DNA of 64,000 nucleotides from Pararhodobacter sp. GTDB taxonomy: Bacteria; Pseudomonadota; Alphaproteobacteria; Rhodobacterales; Rhodobacteraceae. Location: the NCBI GenBank assembly GCA_020832545.1, contig JAFIEK010000017.1:1-64000 (forward strand), read 5' to 3'. The notes beneath the pieces were generated by a model. It did not search any database and was not told the origin of the DNA. It saw only the letters and a list, made by a program, of their open reading frames with translations. Both the position numbers and the translations under genes were made by a program. Positions 1 to 8,439 of this stretch are shown in pieces; the stretch's first letter is position 1; every line of letters begins with the position of its first letter.

Positions 1-19
1 TAAAGCCAGGTCATGCATG

Positions 20-1396
20 TCACGCGGCGGTCTTGCGCTTTCGCGCGGGTTCGGGGGCGGCGACGGTGTCCGGCGTATCAGCGCGGGCGTCGGCATCGTC
101 GCCCAGCCGCTCGGTTCTCACCTGCGCAAAGGTTCGGCCATCACTATCGAGGATCGCATTGCAGCCGGTCTCGGCCTGCCAGCGCTCCACAGCGACATCG
201 ATATAGGCCGGGCTGATTTCCATCGCGAAGACGCGGCGGCCATTAGCCTCGCCCGCCATGATCTGCGAGCCGGAGCCGCAGAACGGCTCATAGCAAAGCC
301 CACCGCGCGCCACATGCTGGCGCATCGGGATCCCGAAGGCGTCGAGCGGTTTTGGCGTCGGATGGTCTGGGCGCTCGTCCTTGGCGAAGGACGGCATTTC
401 CCATGTTGATGGCAACGTCTGCTCGGCCACCTTCGGCGGACGGTTCGGACGACGCCAGCCCATGAAACAGGGCTCGTGCTTCCACAGAAAGTGCGACCGG
501 GTCAGGACACCGCGGTCTTTCACCCAGATGATCTGCTGATGCACAAAAGCCCCGGCCTTTTCCCAGCAAGCTTCCAGCATCGCCTGGCGGCGGGAGGCGT
601 GCCAGCAGTACCAGGCGGCGTCCTCGGTGATCGCCTCGGCCACGGCGGCGGCGATGAAGTCGTCATAGAGTTCGGCGCCTTGCGAACTGTCATCCCAGGT
701 GACGCCATAGGACTGCGACCAGTCCTTGTTCCGCGTCGGATGGTTGGATCCGTCGTAGTCCACCAGATAGGGCGGGTCGGTCGCGAACAGGATCGCCCGC
801 TCGCCGTTCATCAGGCGGCGCACATCGGTGGCGCTGGTGCTGTCACCGCAGAGCAGCCGGTGGTCGCCGAGGATCCACAGATCGCCGGTGCGCGAGGCCG
901 GGTTGCGCGGCGGTTCGGGGATGGTCACCGGCGGCACGGAGCCCCCGGCGCCACCTTCTTCACCGTCCCCCTCCGGCACGAAGGCCAGGAGCTTGTCCAA
1001 TTCGCCGTCGGAGAAGCCGACCAGCGACAGGTCGAAATCCTCGGCCAGCAGGTCGTTCAGTTCTGCCGACAGCAGCGCCTCGTCCCAGGTGCCGAGTTCG
1101 GTCAGCTTGTTGTCCGCGATGCGGTAGGCCCGGCGCTGTGCCTCGGTCAGGTGGCCCAGCACGATCACTGGCGCTTCGGTCAACCCGAGCTGCGTGGCGG
1201 CCAGCACGCGCCCGTGCCCCGCGATCAACTCTCCGTCCTCGGCGACGAGGCAGGGCACGGTCCAGCCGAACTCGGCCATGCTGGCGGCGATCTTCGCGAC
1301 CTGGTCCGCGCCATGCGCCTTCGCGTTTTTCGCGTAGGGTTGGAGTTGGGACAGCGGCCATGTCTCGATCGCGTCCGGGGCGAAGCTCAGCGTCAT
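20..1396 (-). CDS. ParB-N domain / beta-class DNA methyltransferase fusion
   Basis: Predicted 458-residue modification enzyme of a phage early region. The N-terminal ~130 residues are a ParB/Srx-type domain with the GHGR box at about 60-63. The C-terminal half is an adenine/cytosine-amino methyltransferase with the catalytic DPPY at 207-210 and the SAM-binding FCGSG near 371-375. The order DPPY then FxGxG is that of beta-class N4/N6 methylases. The start is ATG 1396: an in-frame extension upstream to 1747 is low-complexity and unlike the protein. The C-terminus ends in a basic RKRK tail. No partner restriction gene is adjacent, so it probably protects phage DNA or regulates rather than forming a classical R-M pair. 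It is the last gene of the leftward replication train visible here; in related prophages packaging genes follow (inference). Confidence 0.9.
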   Translation of the reverse strand: MTLSFAPDAIETWPLSQLQPYAKNAKAHGADQVAKIAASMAEFGWTVPCLVAEDGELIAGHGRVLAATQLGLTEAPVIVLGHLTEAQRRAYRIADNKLTELGTWDEALLSAELNDLLAEDFDLSLVGFSDGELDKLLAFVPEGDGEEGGAGGSVPPVTIPEPPRNPASRTGDLWILGDHRLLCGDSTSATDVRRLMNGERAILFATDPPYLVDYDGSNHPTRNKDWSQSYGVTWDDSSQGAELYDDFIAAAVAEAITEDAAWYCWHASRRQAMLEACWEKAGAFVHQQIIWVKDRGVLTRSHFLWKHEPCFMGWRRPNRPPKVAEQTLPSTWEMPSFAKDERPDHPTPKPLDAFGIPMRQHVARGGLCYEPFCGSGSQIMAGEANGRRVFAMEISPAYIDVAVERWQAETGCNAILDSDGRTFAQVRTERLGDDADARADTPDTVAAPEPARKRKTAA

Positions 1397-1813
1397 GGTG
1401 GGCACGGTTCCTCGGTCGGGTGGATGCCGGTGGCTTCCGGACTCCGGATGCCGGGCTGGACTCCAAACGGGGTCCAGCGGCCACCAGCGGTGTCCGGTCG
1501 AAAGGCCAGCGTTCATTGATGTTTGCGCGGGGCGTGAGTGGCTCCGGCTTCCGGGTGGCTTCCCAAAAATCCGGCCCTGTCGCTGGCGATGTTCCGCGCT
1601 TCGCCCGCCAGCATACGATTTCGGCCCGGAAGGAACCGAAAACTCCTTCAGGGTGGACCCCGGCCGGGCCCTCGCTGGATACCGGGGTCCAGAAAAGACC
1701 CCGTCGACGCAAAGGGGAGAGCGAGCTTTGCAGCGCACTCTCCCCATCTTGCCTTCGGAATAGCACGATCATGTTGCAGATGTCGAAGGAAAAAGTGTTG
1801 CAACACATTGGAG
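1397..1813. other. Gene-free interval with GGACCCC/GGGGTCC inverted repeats
   Basis: No convincing gene in 417 bases. It holds repeated copies of a CTGGACCCC-like word and its complement. CTGGACTCC at about 1456-1464 faces GGGGTCCAG at about 1469-1477. A perfect 10-bp pair TGGACCCCGG (1654-1663) and CCGGGGTCCA (1682-1691) is separated by 18 bases. The leader and promoter of the methyltransferase gene may lie here. Confidence 0.5.
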
Positions 1814-2194
1814 TCACTGCGCATTCAGGCGCGCCGCGATCTTGGTCAGTGCCAGCTGCCAGCGCCGCCAGGCGGTGGTGCGGTCGCAGCCTAACTCGCC
1901 ACTGATCTGCTTCCACGGCACGCGGGCCGCGCGGGACCAGACCAGCTTGCGCTCCGCCTCCTCGATCCAGAGAACCCAGTCGAAGGTCTGCTCGAGCCGG
2001 GTGATCGCTGCGGCCGAGGGCCAGACGCGCATCGGTTCGGCCTCCATGGCAGCAATCTCGCGCGGTGAACGCAGGACCGCAGGCCACGCGTTGAAATAAC
2101 CGCGCGCCTTAACCGGCGGAAGCTTGCGCAGGGTGCGGAACGCCTCCTCGAAGTGATCAGCGACATCCCCGGCGGTCCAGGTGCGATCAGCCAT
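1814..2194 (-). CDS. DUF6362-like phage protein
   Basis: A 126-residue protein starting MADRTWTAGDVADHFEEAF, with an ATG at 2194 preceded by a strong GGGAGG ribosome site. It is rich in Trp and Arg. The C-terminal third (about 95-120, WKQISGELGCDRTTAWRRW) looks like a helix-turn-helix. It resembles the DUF6362 family found beside methyltransferase and terminase genes in alphaproteobacterial prophages (family recall, not a search). A DNA-binding role is plausible, perhaps regulatory or small-terminase-like. It overlaps the upstream small gene by 8 bases, consistent with translational coupling. Confidence 0.7.
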   Translation of the reverse strand: MADRTWTAGDVADHFEEAFRTLRKLPPVKARGYFNAWPAVLRSPREIAAMEAEPMRVWPSAAAITRLEQTFDWVLWIEEAERKLVWSRAARVPWKQISGELGCDRTTAWRRWQLALTKIAARLNAQ

Positions 2195-2387
2195 TTCGTA
2201 CCTCCCTCGCGGCGGGAAGTTTGCCGTAGAGCTTGTCACCCAGTTGGCGGACGAGTTCGCGCTCGGGCCAGGTGAGGCGAGGGTCATCGAGCGACACAGC
2301 CAGCATGCGCTGCTCGTGCCATCCATCCCGTTTGACTTGCTCTGGATCGCGGCGCTGACCGCCATATCCTTTGGGGTACAGCCTCAT
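2187..2387 (-). CDS. Small conserved phage protein, unknown function
   Basis: A 66-residue basic protein (MRLYPKGYGGQRRDPEQVKR at the start) with no recognised domain. The ATGA overlap with the RuvC-like gene upstream and the 8-base overlap with the DUF6362 gene downstream place it firmly in the operon, which is the main reason to believe it is real. The central segment LDDPRLTWPERELVRQLGDKLYG is predicted helical. Confidence 0.6.
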   Translation of the reverse strand: MRLYPKGYGGQRRDPEQVKRDGWHEQRMLAVSLDDPRLTWPERELVRQLGDKLYGKLPAAREVRNG

Positions 2388-2875
2388 CCCGCACCTCCCC
2401 TGGCATCGAGGGCCCAGTACAGGATGGCGATGGCGTCGGCTTCGTTGTCGTCCGCCGGGCTGTAACCGCGAGCACGAGCCGCGGCGATCATGGCCTGCTT
2501 GGGCGCGTTACCGTGGCCCGTGGCGTGACGTTTGATGGTGCCCACCGGAACACCCTCGTAGGGCACGCCGCGCAATTCGCCCCAACTGGTCAGCGAGGCC
2601 ATAAGCCCGCCGTAAACATGGGCGGCGTCAGTGCCAGCATGACGACGGACTTCCTCGAACCAGATGGCCGAGAGAGGACCGGACAGCCGGTCGATTTCGG
2701 TCAGCCAGCCGGTAAACCTCAGATAGCGCATGCCACCGCCGTCGTAGCGGCCCGGCTTGAAGCTGGCCGTGCCAGTCGTGATCAGGCCGTCATAGCCGCG
2801 AATGGCCCAGCCTGTGGTGGTGCCGAGATCAAGCGCCAGAATGCAGCGCGGGTTGTTATCGTGTTGGGTCATCAA
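2384..2875 (-). CDS. RuvC-like phage junction nuclease
   Basis: A 163-residue RNase H-fold protein of the RuvC type. The first acidic motif is ILALDLGTTTGWA (about 12-24), the second strand carries a glutamate in AIWFEEVRRH (about 70-79), and the C-terminal acidic cluster is DDNEADAIAI. These are the expected metal-binding positions of RuvC-like resolvases. In phages such enzymes resolve recombination or replication branches before packaging. Its promoter region is probably the AT-rich interval upstream (2876-3237). Confidence 0.8.
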   Translation of the reverse strand: MMTQHDNNPRCILALDLGTTTGWAIRGYDGLITTGTASFKPGRYDGGGMRYLRFTGWLTEIDRLSGPLSAIWFEEVRRHAGTDAAHVYGGLMASLTSWGELRGVPYEGVPVGTIKRHATGHGNAPKQAMIAAARARGYSPADDNEADAIAILYWALDARGGAG

Positions 2876-3039
2876 GACCTCCTCTTCGGTTGGGCGAGCG
2901 TGGCGGGAGGGCTGGCCGGTGAAGGCTGCGGTCTCGCCAGGCCCCGAAGGGTGGTCTGGTCATGTCAGGCGCGGGGCGAGCGGGCCGCCCTGCAGATCCT
3001 TCAAAACCTTCAGAGGGGTCTCTAGAAAGATTTCCGCCC

Positions 3040-3190
3040 CTAAGTGGTTGTCTTGTATATATAATATATAATCTTTCAATTATTCAATATTTCAATAGGT
3101 ACCTCTCTCCTAATATTAACCGCGCGCATACGCGTACAGGGATAAGGGGTCCTCTTGAAAGACTGAAAGATTTGAAAGATTCCGATTTTC
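3040..3190. other. Candidate replication origin: AT-rich block with short iterons
   Basis: The 362-base gene-free interval 2876-3237 contains an AT-rich stretch (about 3050-3118) that stands out in GC-rich DNA. It carries three tandem 8-mers of the form WTTCAATW at 3074-3097. About 60 bases away are three TGAAAGA copies (3156-3162, 3164-3170, 3173-3179), in roughly inverted sense to the first set. AT-rich unwinding DNA with phased short repeats next to a primase/helicase gene is the usual layout of a phage or plasmid origin. The interval may also hold the promoter for the leftward genes ending at 20. Origin function is inferred. Confidence 0.45.
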
Positions 3191-3237
3191 CCTTTCGTCA
3201 CATGGACTTGACTCCATTCGATGCTTCAAGATCAGGT

Positions 3238-5541
3238 TCAACGGGTTTGAAGGATCTCCGGTAATCCACCCCACCTCGCCATCCTGTAGACCATGGCCTG
3301 TTTGGTCGATGAGCCCCGCATGCCGGTGGTGATGTCGCCGCTCTCGATCAGGGTGAGCAGGATCTCGTCCCGGTCGCGGGATTTCAGCCACTGCGAGGCC
3401 CGGGTGATCTCGGACTTGGTGATCCCCTTGGCCCCGGAGGCGCGGATGATCTCCTTCAAGCGCTTCAGATGCGCCTCGGTCTCGGTGTCGGCAACATGGC
3501 GTTCCACCGCCTCCATGGTCCGCTGCGCATAGTGCCGCACAAAGCCGATCGCCCAGTCCGTTGCCGTTATGTCGATTTCGGGCCGTGCCGGATCACGCCC
3601 CACCGCCACGATCAGCGCCAGCTTCAGGGCGTTTTCGCCGATGCGGGCGAGGATCGCGCTGAACGCTGTGCCAGCGGCCGCCCTCAATTCCTCTGTCAGC
3701 ACCAGGCTGAGGTGCTGAAACCGGGCGCGTGCACCTGCCGTCATCGGCACGATCATCGGGCTCACGGCGGTGTTCTGACCCGCCGTCTTGCCGGTCAGGT
3801 TGCCCTTAGCGCCGCCCCCACCCGCTGCAATCAGCTGCAGCCCATGGATCAGCGCGAGCGGGGCCTGCCGGATGCCCACTGCGATGTTCTCGTCGGGGTA
3901 GTCCTCGTCGCTGGGCAGGATCAGGAAACGGGCCAGCGAGCCATCGACCACGTTCGCCCCCTGCAGCGCCCCCCAGAAGTGCAGCGGCGTCGTGGTGCCA
4001 TAAACGCAGAGGCAGGGCTGGTTGATGTCGCGCCGCTCGTTTGTACCGTCCCGGTTTGCGTATTCCGCGCCGAGGAAGATCCCACCGGCCGCGGTGAAGA
4101 GTTCGGTCATGTTGTCGAGGATTTCGGTGATGTGGCGCGGACTGCGCTTACGGTCCGCAGCCGCCGACAGGAACATACCGAATTCATCGATCTGAAACAG
4201 GATGGCGGGCTGGCGGTGCAGCGCCGTCAGAAGCCCCGCGCCGGAAGCGATCTTGTTGCCGCCAAGGTGATGTGCCAAGCCCGCCTCGAAGAAGGTCTCG
4301 TTGATGATCTCGCGGGCATGGTTCTTGCCCGATCCACTGTCGGCGATGCCCACGACGTAGAGGTTCGAGCGCAGGTTGCTCTGCGTCCGGTACTGTCGGC
4401 CCATCAGCGCGCCGATCGCGCAGAGGCTGGCCCCCAGCGACAAAAGCGGTTGCGGACGACGCGCGGTGGTCAGCATGTAATCGGTCAGATCGCCCACCAG
4501 ACCGTCGGGGATGGCGAGCGCGTAAGAAGGTGTGGGCGCGAACACTGCGGGGGCAACCGCAGCAACATCCAGCCTCGCAAGCAGACCCGCTGCCGGATGG
4601 TCCCGTTCCTCGGGCAGGCTGCCATCAAGCCGCAGTTCCGGGTCCGGCTGCCAGCCGCGCTCCATGGCGAGATGGTAGATCGTGCCAGCCCCGATCCGGT
4701 CGGGTTTAAAGCTGGACCAGGCCTTCATCGTGGTGGCAGGCGCATCCTTGGCCGCCTGCGCGGACCAGTCGGCAAAGAGATCGGCCCCGGCCTCGCCAAG
4801 CGCCCCCTTCAGCGCCATTCCAATCCGCATCCAGCTGTCATAGTCCAGTTCTGCATTCGGGAGCCAGGCGAGCGCTGCCTCGATTGCGGGCAGAGTTCCG
4901 ACCTGACTGTGGCTGCGCAGATGATCTGCCGCAGCGGCTGATGTCGCCAGCCCGCGCTGCCGCAGGGTCTCTGGCAGCAGCGCATAGGCCTCGTCGAGGA
5001 AGGCGGCGGCAGCCTCGGCCGAGATTTCCGGCAGGTCGGTGATGTCGATGTCCGCCAACCCCTCCTCGGGCCAAGCATAGGGCGCGCCAGTGTCAGGGTG
5101 GATGGCATATGCGAGGAACTGCTGCCCGAGGCAGAGCACTTCCAGCGGATGGCGCTTGATGCCCCGGAAGGGCTCGGTGGTGCGATATACCAGCATGCGC
5201 TTCGGGGCCCGGCCAATGCGCAGGGCGGGCGTGTCACCGAGACGCTCCCTGGCGAGGCGCTCGATCCGCAGCGCCAAATCTGCATCGTCTTTGATGTCGA
5301 TATCGACCGCCGCGACCGCGCCGCCCACGATCCCGACGCCGCAATCCGGCCAGGATGACCAAGTGGCCACCTCGACCTCGGTTGTGCCGCGCTCGGCATG
5401 GCGGTTCCATTCCGGGTAATCCGCCCATGCCCCGCGCTGGAACCGGCCGGGCTTTTTCGTGCCCGGGCCGATCGGCAGAATGGCATAGCCATTGGTGACG
5501 AGCCGCGCGCCGAAGCGCGCCATGAAGGATGTCTCAAGCAT
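3238..5541 (-). CDS. Primase-polymerase / helicase replication protein
   Basis: A 767-residue multidomain replication initiator. The N-terminal ~190 residues are a bifunctional primase-polymerase (Prim-Pol) domain with the catalytic AVDIDIKDD motif (D80, D82). A PriCT-like region follows at about 220-290 (WLPNAELDYDSWMRIGMALKG). The C-terminal part is a P-loop ATPase with Walker A SGSGKN at about 402-407 and Walker B FQIDEFG at about 449-455. A winged-helix-like tail follows at 690-750. Such proteins prime and unwind DNA at phage and plasmid origins. Its 3' end abuts the repeat block at 3040-3190, supporting an origin there. It overlaps the next upstream gene by one base. Confidence 0.88.
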   Translation of the reverse strand: MLETSFMARFGARLVTNGYAILPIGPGTKKPGRFQRGAWADYPEWNRHAERGTTEVEVATWSSWPDCGVGIVGGAVAAVDIDIKDDADLALRIERLARERLGDTPALRIGRAPKRMLVYRTTEPFRGIKRHPLEVLCLGQQFLAYAIHPDTGAPYAWPEEGLADIDITDLPEISAEAAAAFLDEAYALLPETLRQRGLATSAAAADHLRSHSQVGTLPAIEAALAWLPNAELDYDSWMRIGMALKGALGEAGADLFADWSAQAAKDAPATTMKAWSSFKPDRIGAGTIYHLAMERGWQPDPELRLDGSLPEERDHPAAGLLARLDVAAVAPAVFAPTPSYALAIPDGLVGDLTDYMLTTARRPQPLLSLGASLCAIGALMGRQYRTQSNLRSNLYVVGIADSGSGKNHAREIINETFFEAGLAHHLGGNKIASGAGLLTALHRQPAILFQIDEFGMFLSAAADRKRSPRHITEILDNMTELFTAAGGIFLGAEYANRDGTNERRDINQPCLCVYGTTTPLHFWGALQGANVVDGSLARFLILPSDEDYPDENIAVGIRQAPLALIHGLQLIAAGGGGAKGNLTGKTAGQNTAVSPMIVPMTAGARARFQHLSLVLTEELRAAAGTAFSAILARIGENALKLALIVAVGRDPARPEIDITATDWAIGFVRHYAQRTMEAVERHVADTETEAHLKRLKEIIRASGAKGITKSEITRASQWLKSRDRDEILLTLIESGDITTGMRGSSTKQAMVYRMARWGGLPEILQTR

Positions 5542-5927
5542 CAGAAGGGCACCTCGGGGGTCATGGCATCAAGCCGGCCGCGGTCCCTGGCCGAAAGCTC
5601 GCGCAGCTGGTCGCAATATCCGGTGACGACCGCATCGATGAAACGGTCCCATTCGGTCTCACAAAGGGTGGCGAGATCGGATTTGCCGATGCTTTCGAGA
5701 TACTCGCCGCCCATCTGGCCGCCGACGGTCATCGCCTCGGCCTCGTTCGGGGTCGGATCGATCATGCCCGTCCTCCCATGGCAGATGTCCTGACAGGCAG
5801 GGCTGCAGAGGTGCTTGCGGCTGGCATCGCGCCGCGGGTCCGAGACGCGGAAGTTGCGATCGAACCAGCCAAAGCCGCGAGGTTGCCGGTGGCAGACGGC
5901 GCAGAGGCCGTTGTGGAAGGCGCGCAT
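5541..5927 (-). CDS. Zinc-finger protein, DUF6511-like
   Basis: A 128-residue protein with a CxxC pair (LCAVCHRQ, about 8-11) and a second C-P-A-C pair (about 42-46), so a probable zinc-binding module. The C-terminal half is helical and acidic. It matches my recall of the small DUF6511 proteins found between helicase and primase in alphaproteobacterial prophages. The first 166 coding bases overlap the 3' end of the helicase gene in another frame. The zinc-ligand pattern and the good fit to the operon make this frame the more credible one there. Confidence 0.65.
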   Translation of the reverse strand: MRAFHNGLCAVCHRQPRGFGWFDRNFRVSDPRRDASRKHLCSPACQDICHGRTGMIDPTPNEAEAMTVGGQMGGEYLESIGKSDLATLCETEWDRFIDAVVTGYCDQLRELSARDRGRLDAMTPEVPF

Positions 5928-7498
5928 GGGTCAAACCTGTAGCCGGAGATTTCGACATAGCGGCCCGAAGGGCGGACCGAGATTTCATTGGGGAGCTCAA
6001 GATGATGGGCGCTTGCGATCGCCTCATCGACGCTGCGTGGCACGGGCTGCCCGGGGGCGCGCTTGCGCCACCATTCAGCCGCTTTCTGACGGGCATAGCC
6101 CTGATGCTCGAGGCAGACCCATTCGCTGTAGGACTTCAGACCGCAGTTATAGGTCACTTTCAGCGAGGGCAGCCCGCCCAGCTTGTCATGGCGGCTATAG
6201 GAAACCCCATGGACAGGCACCCAGTGCGCCTTGGGTGACAGAACTGGCAGCGTCGCGGCAGTGGGGGCGATCTTCACCTCGCGGTCTGGGAATTCATAGC
6301 CGCAATCCGGGCATTCGGTGGTCGAAAGCGCAACAATGCTCTCGCACATCGGGCAGACCTTCGTCGGAGCCTCACCGCCTCCACCTTCGCCCGGGCGCTT
6401 GGGGCGGACTAGATCAATTGGCCCGTGGCGGCGGACATTGCCGGCGAAGTCAAGGACCAGACAGTTTTCCTTGCCCGGCGCCAGCCGTGTGCCACGCCCG
6501 ACCATCTGCACATAGAGCCCTGCAGACTTGGTGGGGCGCAGGAGCGCGATCAGGTCAACAGCGGGGGCGTTGAAGCCGGTGGTCAGCACGCCCATCGAGG
6601 CCAGCGCGCGGATTTCACCGCGCTTGAAGGCGGCGATGATCGCGTCCCGTTCCTCCTTCGGCGTGTCGCCGAAGATCGTGTCGCAGGTGATCCCTTGCCG
6701 GCCAAATTCCTCGGCTACATGGCGCGCGTGTTCAACGCCGGAGCAGAAGGTGAGCCAGGATTTGCGCGCCTGCCCATGTTCGATGATCTCGGTGACCGCT
6801 GCGCGCGTTATGGCCTCCTGGTCGACAGCAGCCGCCAGGTCGCGCTGGATAAAATCGCCTGCGCAGGTGCCGACAGTGGAGACATCCAACCGGGTCGTGG
6901 GCTGTTTCGACACCAGCGGGCTCAGGTAACCGGCGTCGATCAGATCGCGGACCGGGACCTCGTAGGCGATGTCAGTGAACAGCGCGTTCTTGCCTTCATG
7001 CAGCATGCCGCTGTCGAGCCGGAAGGGCGTGGCGGTCAGCCCGATCACCTTGAGCGCCGGGTTGATGCGCGCGAGCCCATCGAGGAAGCGGCGATACATG
7101 GTGCTGGAATTGCCGGGGATGAGATGGGCCTCGTCGATCAGCACCAGATCGGTGTGGCCAACTTCCTGCGCACGGCGGTGGATAGACTGGATGCCTGCGA
7201 AGAGAATGCGGGCCTGCGCCTCGCGCTTGCCCAAGCCCGCCGAATAGATGCCTGCGGGTGCATCGGGCCAGAGACCGATCATCTCGGCATGGTTCTGGGC
7301 GATCAGCTCGCGGACATGGGTCACGATCAGGATGCGCTGGTCAGGCCAGGATTTCAGCACACCCTCGATGAAGGCGGCCATGACGAGCGACTTGCCCCCG
7401 GCGGTCGGGATCACCACCAACGGATTGCCTTTGTTGGATTGGAAATAGCCATAGATCGAAGCGATCGAGGCGTGTTGATAGGGGCGCAGGGTCAGCAT
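5762..7498 (-). CDS. SF2 DEAD/DEAH-box helicase
   Basis: A 578-residue ATP-dependent helicase. Walker A PTAGGKS is at 31-37, DEAH at 122-125, motif III GLTATPF near 155, and motif VI QMVGRGTR near 340. A zinc ribbon (CPMC...CPDC) lies near 385-410. A C-terminal domain ends at about residue 525 with EISGYRF. The final ~55 residues are Ala/Ser/Thr-rich and run out of frame through the DUF6511-like gene, so the protein may naturally end near 5930 and the ancestral stop may have been lost. It probably opens DNA or recombination intermediates during phage replication. Confidence 0.88.
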   Translation of the reverse strand: MLTLRPYQHASIASIYGYFQSNKGNPLVVIPTAGGKSLVMAAFIEGVLKSWPDQRILIVTHVRELIAQNHAEMIGLWPDAPAGIYSAGLGKREAQARILFAGIQSIHRRAQEVGHTDLVLIDEAHLIPGNSSTMYRRFLDGLARINPALKVIGLTATPFRLDSGMLHEGKNALFTDIAYEVPVRDLIDAGYLSPLVSKQPTTRLDVSTVGTCAGDFIQRDLAAAVDQEAITRAAVTEIIEHGQARKSWLTFCSGVEHARHVAEEFGRQGITCDTIFGDTPKEERDAIIAAFKRGEIRALASMGVLTTGFNAPAVDLIALLRPTKSAGLYVQMVGRGTRLAPGKENCLVLDFAGNVRRHGPIDLVRPKRPGEGGGGEAPTKVCPMCESIVALSTTECPDCGYEFPDREVKIAPTAATLPVLSPKAHWVPVHGVSYSRHDKLGGLPSLKVTYNCGLKSYSEWVCLEHQGYARQKAAEWWRKRAPGQPVPRSVDEAIASAHHLELPNEISVRPSGRYVEISGYRFDPCAPSTTASAPSATGNLAALAGSIATSASRTRGAMPAASTSAALPVRTSAMGGRA

Positions 7499-8439
7499 GG
7501 GGCAGCCTCCGTCGTGCGAGCGTCATTTACCCAGGTCGAGCCATCGGCCATGCGGTAGGTGACGACATCGTCGCCCGCATCGATGATCTCGCCCGGAACC
7601 AGATCGGGGATGAAGAGATGACGGTTGCAGGCCGCCCGCTGCTCGAGCGCTGTCAGCATCCGGTCGTGGCGCGCGCAGTGCCAACCACCATCCACCGGCG
7701 TCGCATGCAGGCATGACCGGCAGGTCACGGCCGCCCCGCCGCCCTCATGGCAAGCGGCATGGTGATCGCAGAACCGGCATTCAAACCAGGCGGGGTCCTC
7801 GCTGACCCGCGCGGGCGGATGCTGGGCAAAGATGATGCGGCCGGCCTTCTCCAGCAGGCGCTCTGCCATGGCGCTGTCGGCCTCGATGCGCTCGATGTGC
7901 AGCGCATCGGTGTCCTTGCAGACCGCGACATAGAGCGCGCGCGTGATGCCCGTCAGATACATGTAGACCTGCATCTGCGCGACATGCTGGGGCTTGGCCA
8001 GCAGCACGCCCTTGGCGGTCAGGTCCGCAAAGCTCTTGACCCCATGGGTCTTGAACTCCAGCACATGCCAGGTCTTGGGCGCCTCCAGAAGGCCAATGGC
8101 AACCCCGTCCAGCGATCCGCCAAAGTGACCGCCATGGGCCTCGACGCGGAACTGGCGGCCTGTTTCGGGGTCGACCTCAAGCACCGTCGCGCCGGTGGCG
8201 CGCAGGTTTCGCACCAGGCGGTCCTCTTCCAGCTGGCCGGTTTCAAAAAGGCGCAGCAGGCGGCCGGAATGGTGCGCGGGCGTGACCCAGCGAAAATCAT
8301 ACCAGAGCGCGCGGGCGCAGGATTTTCCGATGATGGATGCGCCAAGATGATCGCGGAACCCATCGCCCTGGCGGGCCTCGTAATCGGCATAGATCGCCGT
8401 CAGCGTCGGCGTGGGGGCTTCGGGAAGCTCGGCCATCAC
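7492..8439 (-). CDS. PD-(D/E)XK nuclease, Cas4/RecB-like
   Basis: A 315-residue nuclease-fold protein. The active-site pattern is GGSLDGVAIG with D111, then HVLEFKTH with E128 and K130, followed by a helix with Q-x3-Y (HVAQMQVYMY). A cysteine-rich region at about 220-270 (CRFCDHHAAC, CRSC) could bind Zn or Fe-S as in Cas4/AddB-type nucleases. In phages this family processes DNA ends together with the adjacent helicase. It overlaps the helicase start by a few bases and the upstream gene by four, so the three are translationally coupled. ATG 8436 is an equally possible start. Confidence 0.82.
   Translation of the reverse strand: MMAELPEAPTPTLTAIYADYEARQGDGFRDHLGASIIGKSCARALWYDFRWVTPAHHSGRLLRLFETGQLEEDRLVRNLRATGATVLEVDPETGRQFRVEAHGGHFGGSLDGVAIGLLEAPKTWHVLEFKTHGVKSFADLTAKGVLLAKPQHVAQMQVYMYLTGITRALYVAVCKDTDALHIERIEADSAMAERLLEKAGRIIFAQHPPARVSEDPAWFECRFCDHHAACHEGGGAAVTCRSCLHATPVDGGWHCARHDRMLTALEQRAACNRHLFIPDLVPGEIIDAGDDVVTYRMADGSTWVNDARTTEAAPC

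Noticed and set aside
1397-1747. Upstream in-frame extension of the methyltransferase
   Set aside because: The extra 117 residues are Arg/Ser/Pro-rich with no homologous feel and overlap the repeat-rich interval; the ATG at 1396 gives the family-like start.
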